A DNA stretch of 64,000 nucleotides from the NCBI RefSeq assembly GCF_947654165.1, contig NZ_CANTKB010000013.1, positions 1 to 64,000 of the forward strand. Reading direction: 5' to 3'. Shown here piece by piece: positions 7,709 through 15,159 of this stretch. The translations under genes were made by a program, and so were the position numbers. The notes under the pieces were generated by a model. It did not search any database and was not told where the DNA came from. It saw only the letters and a list, made by a program, of their open reading frames with translations. Numbering within the stretch: position 1 is the stretch's first letter; each line of letters opens with the position of its first letter. This DNA comes from an uncultured Blautia sp. (GTDB taxonomy: Bacteria; Bacillota; Clostridia; Lachnospirales; Lachnospiraceae).

Positions 7709-9328
7709 TTACTCCATTTCTCTTACAATCTTTCTCAGCTTCAGAATCATAGACGGTGCTACAGAAAGTTCATCCACACCCATGCGTACAAAGGTCTCTG
7801 TAAGCTCCGGATCTGCACCGAGTTCTCCACAGATACCAGCCCACTTTCCTGCCTTGTGTGCATTGTCTACCACCATCTGAATCATTTTTAATACTGCTTT
7901 ATGATGCGGATTATAAAATGCATCCAGCTTTTCATTCTGACGGTCAATTGCAAGTGTATATTGTGTAAGATCGTTTGTTCCGATACTGAAGAAATCCACC
8001 AGTTCTGCAAGTTCATCACTGATCATCACTGCAGCCGGTGTTTCAATCATGATTCCTTCTTCTACATCCTTGTACGGAATCTCACAGTCACGCAATTCCT
8101 TCTTTACTTCCTGTACGATTTCCTGAATCTTCTTCACCTCTTCTACTGATGTGATCATTGGATACATGATAGCGATCTGTCCGTAATTGGAGGCTCTGAA
8201 AATCGCACGGAGCTGAGTTTTAAAGATATTTGTCTGGGTCAGGCAGATACGGATCGCACGATAACCAAGTGCCGGATTTTCTTCTTTGCCGAGATTTAAG
8301 TAATCTGCCTGTTTATCTGCACCGATATCCAGCGTACGGATGATTACCTTTTTCCCCGCCATGTTCTGTGCAACCTGCTTGTATGCCTGGAACTGCTCCT
8401 CTTCGCTTGGCAGTTCATTTCTTCCGATATAGAGGAACTCGCTTCGAAACAGCCCGATACCGCCGGCATCATTTTCAAGAACATATCCCACATCTGCCGC
8501 ACTGCCGATATTGGCATAGATCTCGATTTTCTTTCCGCCAAGCGTAACGTTTTCTTTTCCTTTCAATTCCAGCAGAAGGTTTCTTTTTTCATTTTCTTCA
8601 TCCAGTTTTCTCTGGGCTTCCGCCTTCACTTCTTCTTCCGGACAAAGAATGAATTCTCCGGTAAAACCGTCTACCACCGCTTCTGTCCCGGTCTGCATGT
8701 CCTCCAGATTCATTTCCACACCGATCAGTGCCGGAATATTCATCATACGTGCAAGAATTGCTGTATGGGAATTGGTCGAACCATGAACCGTAACGAAAGC
8801 AAGGATTTTTTCCTTATCCATCTGTACGGTTTCGCTTGGTGTAAGATCATCTGCCACCACGATCACCGGCTCTGTAAAGTCCAGGCCATTGTCTCCGTTC
8901 CCTGCAAGATTCTGAACCAAACGTTCTGAAATATCCTTAATATCCACTGCACGGGCTTTCATGTAGTCATCGTCCATGCTGGCGAACATTTCTGAAAAAC
9001 TGTCTCCGGTTGAAGCCACTGCATATTCTGCATTGACCTCCTGTGTGCGGATGGTATTTTCAATTGCTTCGTTAAAATCCAAATCTTCCAGCATCATCTG
9101 ATGCACTTCGAAAATAGCTGCACTGGCTTCTCCTACCTCTTTCACTGCTTTATCATACAGTTTTCCAAGCTGCTCAATGGCCTGTGCTCTTGCAGTCTCT
9201 ACTCGCTGCAGTTCTGCATCCGCATCCTCGATTTTGACACGTTTTACTACATTTTCTGTTTTTCGAAGGACAGAAATTTTTCCAAGTGCAATTCCTTTAT
9301 ATACTGCTTTTCCTTTCAAAGTTTCCAT
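7709..9328 (-). CDS. ptsI: PTS enzyme I (phosphoenolpyruvate-protein phosphotransferase)
   Basis: 539 residues. Transfers phosphate from PEP to HPr. The autophosphorylated histidine is His188 in GSTNSHTAILAR. The PEP-binding barrel follows, with GIGLFRSEFLYIGR, GYRAIRI and GICGELG near the C-terminus. It is slightly shorter than the usual 570 residues but has all domains. It is co-transcribed with ptsH (18-base gap) and the sugar-specific genes, so general and specific PTS parts share one regulated transcript. Confidence 0.97.
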   Translation of the reverse strand: METLKGKAVYKGIALGKISVLRKTENVVKRVKIEDADAELQRVETARAQAIEQLGKLYDKAVKEVGEASAAIFEVHQMMLEDLDFNEAIENTIRTQEVNAEYAVASTGDSFSEMFASMDDDYMKARAVDIKDISERLVQNLAGNGDNGLDFTEPVIVVADDLTPSETVQMDKEKILAFVTVHGSTNSHTAILARMMNIPALIGVEMNLEDMQTGTEAVVDGFTGEFILCPEEEVKAEAQRKLDEENEKRNLLLELKGKENVTLGGKKIEIYANIGSAADVGYVLENDAGGIGLFRSEFLYIGRNELPSEEEQFQAYKQVAQNMAGKKVIIRTLDIGADKQADYLNLGKEENPALGYRAIRICLTQTNIFKTQLRAIFRASNYGQIAIMYPMITSVEEVKKIQEIVQEVKKELRDCEIPYKDVEEGIMIETPAAVMISDELAELVDFFSIGTNDLTQYTLAIDRQNEKLDAFYNPHHKAVLKMIQMVVDNAHKAGKWAGICGELGADPELTETFVRMGVDELSVAPSMILKLRKIVREME

Positions 9329-9346
9329 ATCTGTTTCCCGCCGCCT

Positions 9347-9610
9347 TTATAAATTTGCTTCAAAAAACGCTTTCATGCCTTCCAAAGATGCTTCTTCATT
9401 TCCGCCGTCTACAGCAACCTCCACTGTCTGTCCGCATTTCACGGCTAAAGACATCACTGCCATTAAACGTGATGCATCGGCTGACTTTCCGTCTTCTTTT
9501 CTGGTAATGGTAACTTTACTGTCATAATTCTTTACTTCTTTTACAAGCATTCCTGCTGGTCTTGCGTGAATTCCTAATTCGTCTTTAATTGTGTACTCAA
9601 ATGTTCTCAT
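9347..9610 (-). CDS. ptsH: HPr phosphocarrier
   Basis: 87 residues. His15 in GIHARPAG is the phosphocarrier site. The regulatory serine of Firmicute HPr is present at residue 47 (ASRLMAVMS), implying control by HPr kinase and a role in carbon catabolite repression. It is followed by ptsI. A second HPr-like gene lies at 46.3 kb. Confidence 0.95.
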   Translation of the reverse strand: MRTFEYTIKDELGIHARPAGMLVKEVKNYDSKVTITRKEDGKSADASRLMAVMSLAVKCGQTVEVAVDGGNEEASLEGMKAFFEANL

Positions 9611-9667
9611 AACCTTTTCTCCTCACTTTATTTTGATAATATATTTTTACTGATTTAGAATCAGCAG

Positions 9668-10489
9668 CTACCATATATTGACAATGGTCTGAATGTGCAC
9701 CGCAAAAAATCCAATTTCCTTTTCCGAAACCGAAACTCCCATTTTTTCGAACACATACAGGCAGACCTTTCTTGCAACTTCCCATGCTTTTGGATAATTC
9801 TTCTGCATAAATTCATTCAATTCGATGTTAATATCTTCCCCTGTTTTAATGCGATCAATCATATAATACAAATGACTCATGAGACGGATACCACTTAGGG
9901 ATTCACGGCTGATGGACTGTTTCAGCGTCTTCTCCACAATCAGCAAGCACTCATCAATCGTCTGGGTAATTCTCAAAGTTTCAGTCACATGCTCGTCTGA
10001 TAATCCAGAATGAATATGCAGTGCGATAAATCCGACTTCATCATCTGTGATCTGGTATCCTGTCATTTTTTCTACGCTGTCTCTGCAATTAAGCACCACT
10101 GTATATTCTTTCCCGAACAATGCTTTGATATCTGCAATAAAGGGGTTTGGAATATCAATTCTTTCTTTGGCCCGCTTTGCTGCAAATGCGATATGGTCTG
10201 CCAGCGGCAGCAAAATATCTGGATTGATGGAATCAAATACCTCTTCTGCTTCTTCGATGATCTTACCAGCTGCTTCTAAAAAAACAGGATCAATCCCTTT
10301 CACTGCATTTAAACCTGATTTTTCATTTTCTTTTGATGCCAGCGTAAATACCCTTGCATCTTTGATTGTCTGGAACTGATCTCCCGCTCTCTTTCCAAAT
10401 CCAATGCCTTTCCCAAGCAAGATCCGCTCTCCGTCCTCGTGTCTGGCAAGAAATGCATTGTTATTTAATACTTTGATAACCTGGTACAT
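9668..10489 (-). CDS. BglG/GlcT family transcription antiterminator
   Basis: 273 residues: an N-terminal RNA-binding CAT domain (residues 1-55, with LNNNAFLARHEDG and GKGIGFGK), then two PTS regulation domains (PRD) with conserved histidines in ADHIAFA, IALHIHS, SHLYYMIDR and FFAVHIQ. Such proteins bind a ribonucleic antiterminator in the leader and block a terminator when the cognate sugar is present; PTS phosphorylation of PRD histidines sets activity. The leader of this gene carries a matching site and terminator at 10528-10619, so the protein should control itself and the PTS genes after it. The leader resembles GlcT targets more than LicT targets. Confidence 0.92.
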   Translation of the reverse strand: MYQVIKVLNNNAFLARHEDGERILLGKGIGFGKRAGDQFQTIKDARVFTLASKENEKSGLNAVKGIDPVFLEAAGKIIEEAEEVFDSINPDILLPLADHIAFAAKRAKERIDIPNPFIADIKALFGKEYTVVLNCRDSVEKMTGYQITDDEVGFIALHIHSGLSDEHVTETLRITQTIDECLLIVEKTLKQSISRESLSGIRLMSHLYYMIDRIKTGEDINIELNEFMQKNYPKAWEVARKVCLYVFEKMGVSVSEKEIGFFAVHIQTIVNIW

Positions 10490-10527
10490 ACCCTAAAAGT
10501 CCCCTCTAATAAAGCGAAAAAATCCAT

Positions 10528-10595
10528 AAAAAAAAACATAAACATATCCTGCATATCTCCATCCTGAAAATGGTAGAAAAGCGGAATAGTTCATG
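10528..10595 (-). terminator. Conditional leader terminator of the PTS operon
   Basis: On the minus strand CATGAACTATTCC (10595-10583) pairs with GGATATGTTTATG (10549-10537) at 10 of 13 positions, followed directly by nine T (10536-10528). The 5' arm overlaps the 3' part of the antiterminator hairpin, so the two cannot form together. Confidence 0.75.
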
Positions 10596-10619
10596 CCTGC
10601 CTAACAGTAACACACTATT
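10585..10619 (-). promoter_or_regulatory. Ribonucleic antiterminator (RAT) for the GlcT-type protein
   Basis: The minus strand reads GTGTTACTG, a short loop, then CAGGCATGA, the pattern of GlcT targets. Flanking AATAGT and ACTATT extend the stem, giving a 35-base hairpin. It is followed by the overlapping terminator and then the antiterminator gene. The match is to my knowledge of the RAT family, not to a database search. Confidence 0.8.
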
Positions 10620-10640
10620 TTTGTGATTTCGATTAACTAT

Positions 10641-10670
10641 ACTATATACTACATAACTTACTTTCGTCAA
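10641..10670 (-). promoter_or_regulatory. Promoter of the PTS operon
   Basis: On the minus strand TTGACG (10670-10665) and TATAGT (10646-10641) are 18 bases apart. Transcription would begin about 15-20 bases before the RAT hairpin, placing it at the start of the leader. Confidence 0.65.
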
Positions 10671-10718
10671 GTTGTATTTTTAAACTAAAAAACTTTTTTC
10701 AAATTGTTTATAATGCAC

Positions 10719-10755
10719 AAACCCCGAAACCATTAAAATAATGGCTCCGGGGTTT
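10719..10755. terminator. Terminator after xylB
   Basis: AAACCCCGAAACCATT (10719-10734) pairs with AATGGCTCCGGGGTTT (10740-10755) with two mismatched positions and a 5-base loop. It follows the xylB stop by 13 bases and insulates the PTS promoter. Confidence 0.75.
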
Positions 10756-10768
10756 ATGATTTCTGAAA

Positions 10769-12238
10769 CTAAAGAATCTGACTGAACAAATCTTTCACGG
10801 TTGGATAGATCTTAGCGAACTTCTGATATTTTTCTTCATATTTTGCCGCAAGTTCCGGTTCCGGTTCTACTGTATCAATGACCTTTACAATCTTCGCTGC
10901 CGCATCTTCCACAGAAGCAAATTCACCGTTTGCCACTGCTGCCAGCATAGCACCGCCCAGTGCCGGTCCCTCTTCTGACTCGATCACATCTACTTTGATG
11001 TTCAGGATATTGGCTATCATCTTTTTCCACAGAGAACTCTTTGCACCGCCTCCGCAGATTTTTGTTCTCTCAATCTTGATTCCGAGAGATTTTGCCACCT
11101 CAAAAGAATCACGGATTGCAAAAGCAACACCTTCTAAAACAGCCTGCGTCATATCAGCTCTTGTACTGTCCATAGTCAGACCGATAAAGGTTCCTCTTGC
11201 ATTTGGGTTGTTATGAGGAGAACGTTCTCCCATCAGATATGGCAGAAAGAATACGTTATTTTCTCCAAGCTTCTCAATCTTTGCCTGTTCACCTGCATAA
11301 TCTTTGGTTCCAATGATTTCATCCATCCACCATTTATTACAGGAAGCTGCACTTAACATACATCCCATTAAATGATAGTTTCCATCTGCATGTGCAAATG
11401 CATGAAGTGCATTATTCGGATCCACTCCAAAGTCCTTGCTGGAAATAAAGATCGTACCGCTGGTACCAAGGGAAATATTACACATGCCATCGCCTACTGT
11501 TCCGGTTCCGACAGCAGCCGCTGCATTATCACCGGCTCCCGCTACAATTTTACAGGATGCCGGAATTCCCAGTTCTTCTGCCAATTCTGGCTTTAATGTA
11601 CCAACTGTCTCATAACTTTCGAATAATTTCGGCATCTGTTCTTCTGTAACACCGCAGATTTCAAGCATCTCTTTTGACCAGCAGCGGTTCTTCACATCTA
11701 AAAGCAGCATACCGGATGCATCTGACATATCGCAGCAGTGTGTACCTGATAATCTGTATGCCAGATAATCTTTTGGGAGCATGATTTTTCGGATTCTCTT
11801 AAAGTTTTCCGGTTCATTTTCCTTTACCCAGAGAATCTTCGGTGCTGTAAATCCTGCGAATGCAATATTTGCTGTATATTTGGATAACGTCTCTTTTCCG
11901 ATCACGGTATTAAGATAATCGGTCTCTTTTGTTGTCCTTCCGTCATTCCACAAAATCGCCGGACGGATCACTTCATCCTCTTCATCCAAAATAACCAGAC
12001 CGTGCATCTGCCCGCCGAAACTGATTCCTGCCACCTGGCTCTTATCGCAATCTGCCGTCAGTTCTTTGATTCCTTCTAAACTCTGTTCCCACCAATCTTC
12101 CGGTTTTTGCTCAGACCATCCCGGATGAGGAAAGGATAACGGATACTCTCTTGATACGATCTTCTGAATTTTTCCTTCACCGTCCATAAGCAGAAGTTTG
12201 ACTGCTGATGTACCTAAATCAACACCTATATATAGCAT
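10769..12238 (-). CDS. xylB: Xylulokinase-like FGGY sugar kinase
   Basis: 489 residues, full length. FGGY fold with the N-terminal phosphate loop GVDLGTSAVK, the xylulokinase hallmark GGQMHG near residue 78, the ATP-site segment SLGTSGT, PYLMGERSPH, and the C-terminal ICGGGAKSSLW. It phosphorylates a ketopentose, classically D-xylulose at O5. The gene is last of the three-gene pentose operon, 17 bases after the isomerase gene. Because that isomerase belongs to the fucose/arabinose family and not to XylA, the true substrate could be D-ribulose or another ketopentose; the MH motif favours D-xylulose-type substrates. Confidence 0.88.
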   Translation of the reverse strand: MLYIGVDLGTSAVKLLLMDGEGKIQKIVSREYPLSFPHPGWSEQKPEDWWEQSLEGIKELTADCDKSQVAGISFGGQMHGLVILDEEDEVIRPAILWNDGRTTKETDYLNTVIGKETLSKYTANIAFAGFTAPKILWVKENEPENFKRIRKIMLPKDYLAYRLSGTHCCDMSDASGMLLLDVKNRCWSKEMLEICGVTEEQMPKLFESYETVGTLKPELAEELGIPASCKIVAGAGDNAAAAVGTGTVGDGMCNISLGTSGTIFISSKDFGVDPNNALHAFAHADGNYHLMGCMLSAASCNKWWMDEIIGTKDYAGEQAKIEKLGENNVFFLPYLMGERSPHNNPNARGTFIGLTMDSTRADMTQAVLEGVAFAIRDSFEVAKSLGIKIERTKICGGGAKSSLWKKMIANILNIKVDVIESEEGPALGGAMLAAVANGEFASVEDAAAKIVKVIDTVEPEPELAAKYEEKYQKFAKIYPTVKDLFSQIL

Positions 12239-12255
12239 ATAAATTCTCCTTGTTT

Positions 12256-13734
12256 TTATGCAAATGGATTTTCTGTTGGATATAAAGTTCCTTTTGGCTG
12301 ATTATAATTAATCTCATCAACTTCAACACCCAGATATTTGAATACTTCGTATAAGGATTTTCCAAAATGTCCGAATGCAACTGCTCCGTGGTGCGGATAA
12401 TTCTTTTCAATCAAAACATGACGGTAAAAACGTCCCATCTCAGGAATTGCAAAAATACCGATACCACCGAAACTCTGAGTAGCAACAGGAAGGACTTCAC
12501 CCTGTGCAATGTATGCACGAAGTTTGCAGTCTGCGGTACTCTGAAGACGATAGAATGTGATTTCGCCCGGAACAATATCACCTTCCAGTGTACCCTGTGT
12601 TACTTCTTCCGGAAGTGTTCTTGCCATGATCATCTGGTATTTCATAGAGCATGCTGTCAACTTGCTTGCTGCAGTGTTTCCGCAATGGAATCCCATGAAA
12701 GTTTCTTTCTGATCATAGTTATAATGACCTTTAATATCATTGTCATAAATATGTGCAGGTACTGTATTGTTGATATCCAGCAAAGTCACTGTATCCTGGC
12801 TGATAACCGTACCGATGTACTCACTTAAAGTTCCCCAGATATCCACTTCACAGGAAACAGGAATTCCTCTGTCCGTCAGACGGCTGTTTACATAGCATGG
12901 TACAAATCCGAACTGTGTCTGGAATGCAGGCCAGCATTTTGTTGTAAGGGTCACATATTTTCTGCAGCCTTTATGTGCCTCAACCCAGTCTAATAAGGTA
13001 ATCTCGTACTGAGCCAGTTTTGGAAGAATTTCCGGTTTCATATTGCCTTCTCCCAGTTCTGCTTCCATTTCTTTTACCACATCCGGGATACGCGGGTCGC
13101 CTGCATGTTTGTTAAATGCTTCAAATAAGTCTAATTCAGAGTTTTCTTCAATTTCTACACCTAAGTCATAAAGTCTCTTAATCGGTGCATTGCAAGCCAG
13201 GAAGTTTGTAGGACGTGGACCAAAGCTGATGATCTTTAAGTTCTTTACAGCAACCACTGCTCTTGCGATGGGAGCAAATTCATTGATCATTTCAGCAACT
13301 TCTTCTGCTGTTCCAACCGGATATTCCGGAATATATGCTTTTAAATTACGCAGTTTTAAGTTGTAGCTTGCATTTAACATACCACAGTATGCATCCCCGC
13401 GGCCCTGAACCAGATTGCCTTCTTCTGCTGCTGCCACTACCATAGAAGGACCGTGGAAAGCTTTTACCAGCATAGTTTCTTCTGTTTCAGGTCCAAAGTT
13501 TCCAAGGTATACGACCTGTGCATTACAGCCCGCTTCTCTCAGTTCTTTGGCTGCTTTTAACATGTCCATTTCACTTTCTACAACGGTAGGACATTCATAG
13601 ATCTCTCCGTTAAAATTTTTTCTATAAGCCTCTGCAACCGCTTTTCTTCTGTTCTCAGACAGGGACATTGGGAAACAGTCACGGCTTACTGCTACGATAC
13701 CTAATTTTAATTCCGGCATATTTGATAAATTCAT
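12256..13734 (-). CDS. L-fucose/L-arabinose isomerase family protein
   Basis: About 492 residues. The fold and length fit the fucose/arabinose isomerase family, Mn-dependent aldose-ketose isomerases. Likely metal and catalytic positions are Glu in SCEVDIWG, Asp in LLDINN and His in MGFHCGNTA; assignment is by analogy. The frame opens at 13752, but the AGGAGG ribosome site lies inside that extension, 8 bases before the ATG at 13734, which is therefore the start. It sits between DUF4867 and the xylulokinase gene. Substrate unproven: an aldopentose such as D-arabinose, L-arabinose, D-xylose or D-lyxose, whose ketose the kinase would phosphorylate. Confidence 0.85.
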   Translation of the reverse strand: MNLSNMPELKLGIVAVSRDCFPMSLSENRRKAVAEAYRKNFNGEIYECPTVVESEMDMLKAAKELREAGCNAQVVYLGNFGPETEETMLVKAFHGPSMVVAAAEEGNLVQGRGDAYCGMLNASYNLKLRNLKAYIPEYPVGTAEEVAEMINEFAPIARAVVAVKNLKIISFGPRPTNFLACNAPIKRLYDLGVEIEENSELDLFEAFNKHAGDPRIPDVVKEMEAELGEGNMKPEILPKLAQYEITLLDWVEAHKGCRKYVTLTTKCWPAFQTQFGFVPCYVNSRLTDRGIPVSCEVDIWGTLSEYIGTVISQDTVTLLDINNTVPAHIYDNDIKGHYNYDQKETFMGFHCGNTAASKLTACSMKYQMIMARTLPEEVTQGTLEGDIVPGEITFYRLQSTADCKLRAYIAQGEVLPVATQSFGGIGIFAIPEMGRFYRHVLIEKNYPHHGAVAFGHFGKSLYEVFKYLGVEVDEINYNQPKGTLYPTENPFA

Positions 13735-13777
13735 ACTTTTTTCCTCCTGCATTTTGCTTTTTATGTTTATACTGTTT

Positions 13778-14398
13778 TTATTCTACTGATAAATTTTCTC
13801 CCTTAAGTCCTTCAAAGGCTCCCGGGATTCCTGCCTCTTTATGAGCAATCAACCATTTATTTCTTGCAAACAGAAGCTTATCTTCTTTGGTGTTATTCTG
13901 TGCCTTCGGTGCATCTGTATTGGTTCCCTTTGGCAGAATCACCGCAGTACAGAATTTATGACCATCCACATTACATGGTGCATAATGAAGTGTCGTTGCA
14001 TAGACTTCTACCACTGTTCCTGCCGGCACCAGAAATGCTTCCATCTTGGACGTATCATATGTACTGTCCTCCTCAATATCCTGCTCTTTTCCAAGAATCA
14101 GGATGAGATCGGTCAATGCTACATTCACCTCGGAATCTCTGTGATATTCTACCGCATTCAGTAATACATTACTTCCATTGCAGTAACCGATCTGGATCGG
14201 CATACCGCCAAATAAGCTATATGCGATTTTCTCTGCACAGGAACAGGCTTCTAATTTTGCATCGGAAGCAACATAGATCACCTCATCCGGCTGCGGCGTT
14301 TCCTTTAAACCTTCCAGCAGATCCGATACATCCAGACCTTTTATCACCTTTCCGTAAGCCTTAAATGCGTCATCTGAGACATTTAAAATGTTCATCAC
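13778..14398 (-). CDS. DUF4867 family protein (cupin-like)
   Basis: 206 residues, first gene of the pentose operon. The sequence fits DUF4867, which regularly accompanies this kind of isomerase and kinase. EYHRDSEVNVALTDLILILG and FLVPAGTVVEVYATTLHYAP look like the two halves of a cupin barrel, with His and Glu residues that could bind a metal. Sugar epimerases or lyxose isomerases of the cupin fold would fit the context, but no activity can be assigned. GTG at 14398 (8 bases from AAGGAGG) and ATG at 14395 (11 bases) are both possible starts. Confidence 0.8.
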   Translation of the reverse strand: MMNILNVSDDAFKAYGKVIKGLDVSDLLEGLKETPQPDEVIYVASDAKLEACSCAEKIAYSLFGGMPIQIGYCNGSNVLLNAVEYHRDSEVNVALTDLILILGKEQDIEEDSTYDTSKMEAFLVPAGTVVEVYATTLHYAPCNVDGHKFCTAVILPKGTNTDAPKAQNNTKEDKLLFARNKWLIAHKEAGIPGAFEGLKGENLSVE

Positions 14399-14416
14399 GT
14401 CCTAAACCTCCTTAAT

Positions 14417-14435
14417 TAGTTTAGTCATTAAACTA
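14417..14435. promoter_or_regulatory. ROK/XylR-like operator
   Basis: TAGTTTA-gtcat-TAAACTA, an exact 7-bp inverted repeat, similar to the TTAGTTT...AAACTAA operators of ROK-family XylR repressors. It lies just downstream of a possible promoter and 9 bases before the AAGGAGG site of the DUF4867 gene. No rok gene is in the window, so the regulator would be encoded elsewhere. Confidence 0.55.
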
Positions 14436-14442
14436 TATATTT

Positions 14443-14471
14443 ATGCTAACATTTGTACATAAAAAAATCAA
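14443..14471 (-). promoter_or_regulatory. Possible promoter of the pentose operon
   Basis: Minus-strand TTGATT (14471-14466) and TAGCAT (14448-14443) are 17 bases apart. The -10 is weak. A start near 14436 would place the operator over the first transcribed bases. Confidence 0.35.
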
Positions 14472-14512
14472 GTTGTTTTTTCAAAAAATCTATTGTAAAT
14501 TTACACAAAAAA

Positions 14513-14560
14513 AGAAAAGCCTCATAGGGCATAATTCCTATGGGACTTCTCTTGTATTTT
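14513..14560. terminator. Terminator between the pseudogene and the pentose operon
   Basis: AGAAAAGCCTCATAGG (14513-14528) pairs with CCTATGGGACTTCTCT (14537-14552) at 13 of 16 positions plus G-U pairs. T-rich runs follow on both strands. It sits immediately after the stop codon of the decayed regulator gene. Confidence 0.7.
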
Positions 14561-14568
14561 TTAGTATT

Positions 14569-14823
14569 TTACTCTTTTACAATCCAACTGCCAGTTTTCT
14601 TTAAGCCAACCCGTTCCAGTCTCCCAATTTTAATCCGTTCTTTGATTGTTCTCTGAATGGTACTTTTAAACAAAAATGTATTCTCTTCCATTTCCTTTTA
14701 CGTAACTGTGGGGTTATTTCGCAATATATTAAGCAATAGGTTTTGTTTTTCTGTCAAATCCTTATTTAATACTTCTTTTGATGCTTCATCATTTGGTGCT
14801 TTATAACTAAAATTATGAAGTTT
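14569..14823 (-). pseudogene. 3' remnant of an ATP-binding/winged-helix regulator gene
   Basis: Translating the minus strand gives a frame from about 14823 that reads through LTEKQNLLLNILRNNPTVT, then a TAA at about 14697, then continues KEMEENTF, STIQRTIKERI and GRLERVGLKKTGSWIV to a normal stop at 14569. This is the winged-helix tail typical of AlbA/AAA_4-type ATP-binding regulators, in which the usual sequence is TVTQKE, so the TAA looks like a nonsense change of a glutamine codon. Everything upstream of 14823 is missing and is replaced by the motif array. Family recognition is from memory. Confidence 0.7.
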
Positions 14824-14830
14824 CTATTTG

Positions 14831-15100
14831 CCAGCCTACCAAAAACATAGACATATAGGTGGGAATTTTAAAAGTGCATCTATCCACCTACAAAAAACGA
14901 GGCAAAATAGGCAGAAAACATAAAATTATGTTTATTGGCCTACTACAAGCTATTGAAATGTAGGCTAGAATACTGATATTGACAGTATAGGCCTATTAAT
15001 ATCCTGAAAATATAGGTTAAAAGTTATAATTGCTTCATTTAGGCCGATTTAGTATCTAAAAAGGTAGGCTATATTCGAAAAAAGACTATACTCAGCCTAT
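14831..15100. repeat. 52-bp periodic array of TAGG / CCTA inverted motifs
   Basis: CCTA starts at 14835, 14887, 14939, 14992, (CCGA) 15044 and 15096; TAGG starts at 14856, 14908, 14961, 15013 and 15065. Successive units are 52, 52, 53, 52 and 52 bases apart, each TAGG is followed by CCTA exactly 31 bases later, and each CCTA by TAGG 21 (once 22) bases later. The motifs often extend to TAGGCT/AGCCTA. The bases between differ from unit to unit, but the units with inner complementarity can form hairpins (for example AAACATAA/TTATGTTT at 14916-14933 and ATACTG/CAGTAT at 14970-14988). No open frame crosses the array. Not a CRISPR array by repeat identity. Function unknown. Confidence 0.85.
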
Positions 15101-15159
15101 TAGTACCAAAATATCTTTGACCAAAGTAGCACCAAAACATACAAAGTTCCAGCATCTCC

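Noticed and set aside
9355..9385. Possible catabolite-responsive element (TGAAAGCGTTTTT) in ptsH
   Set aside because: Lies in the coding end of ptsH and lacks the symmetrical right half of a cre site.
14831..15100. Array considered as a CRISPR locus
   Set aside because: The unit is only 52 bases, repeats share only 4-8 bases, and no cas gene is in the window.
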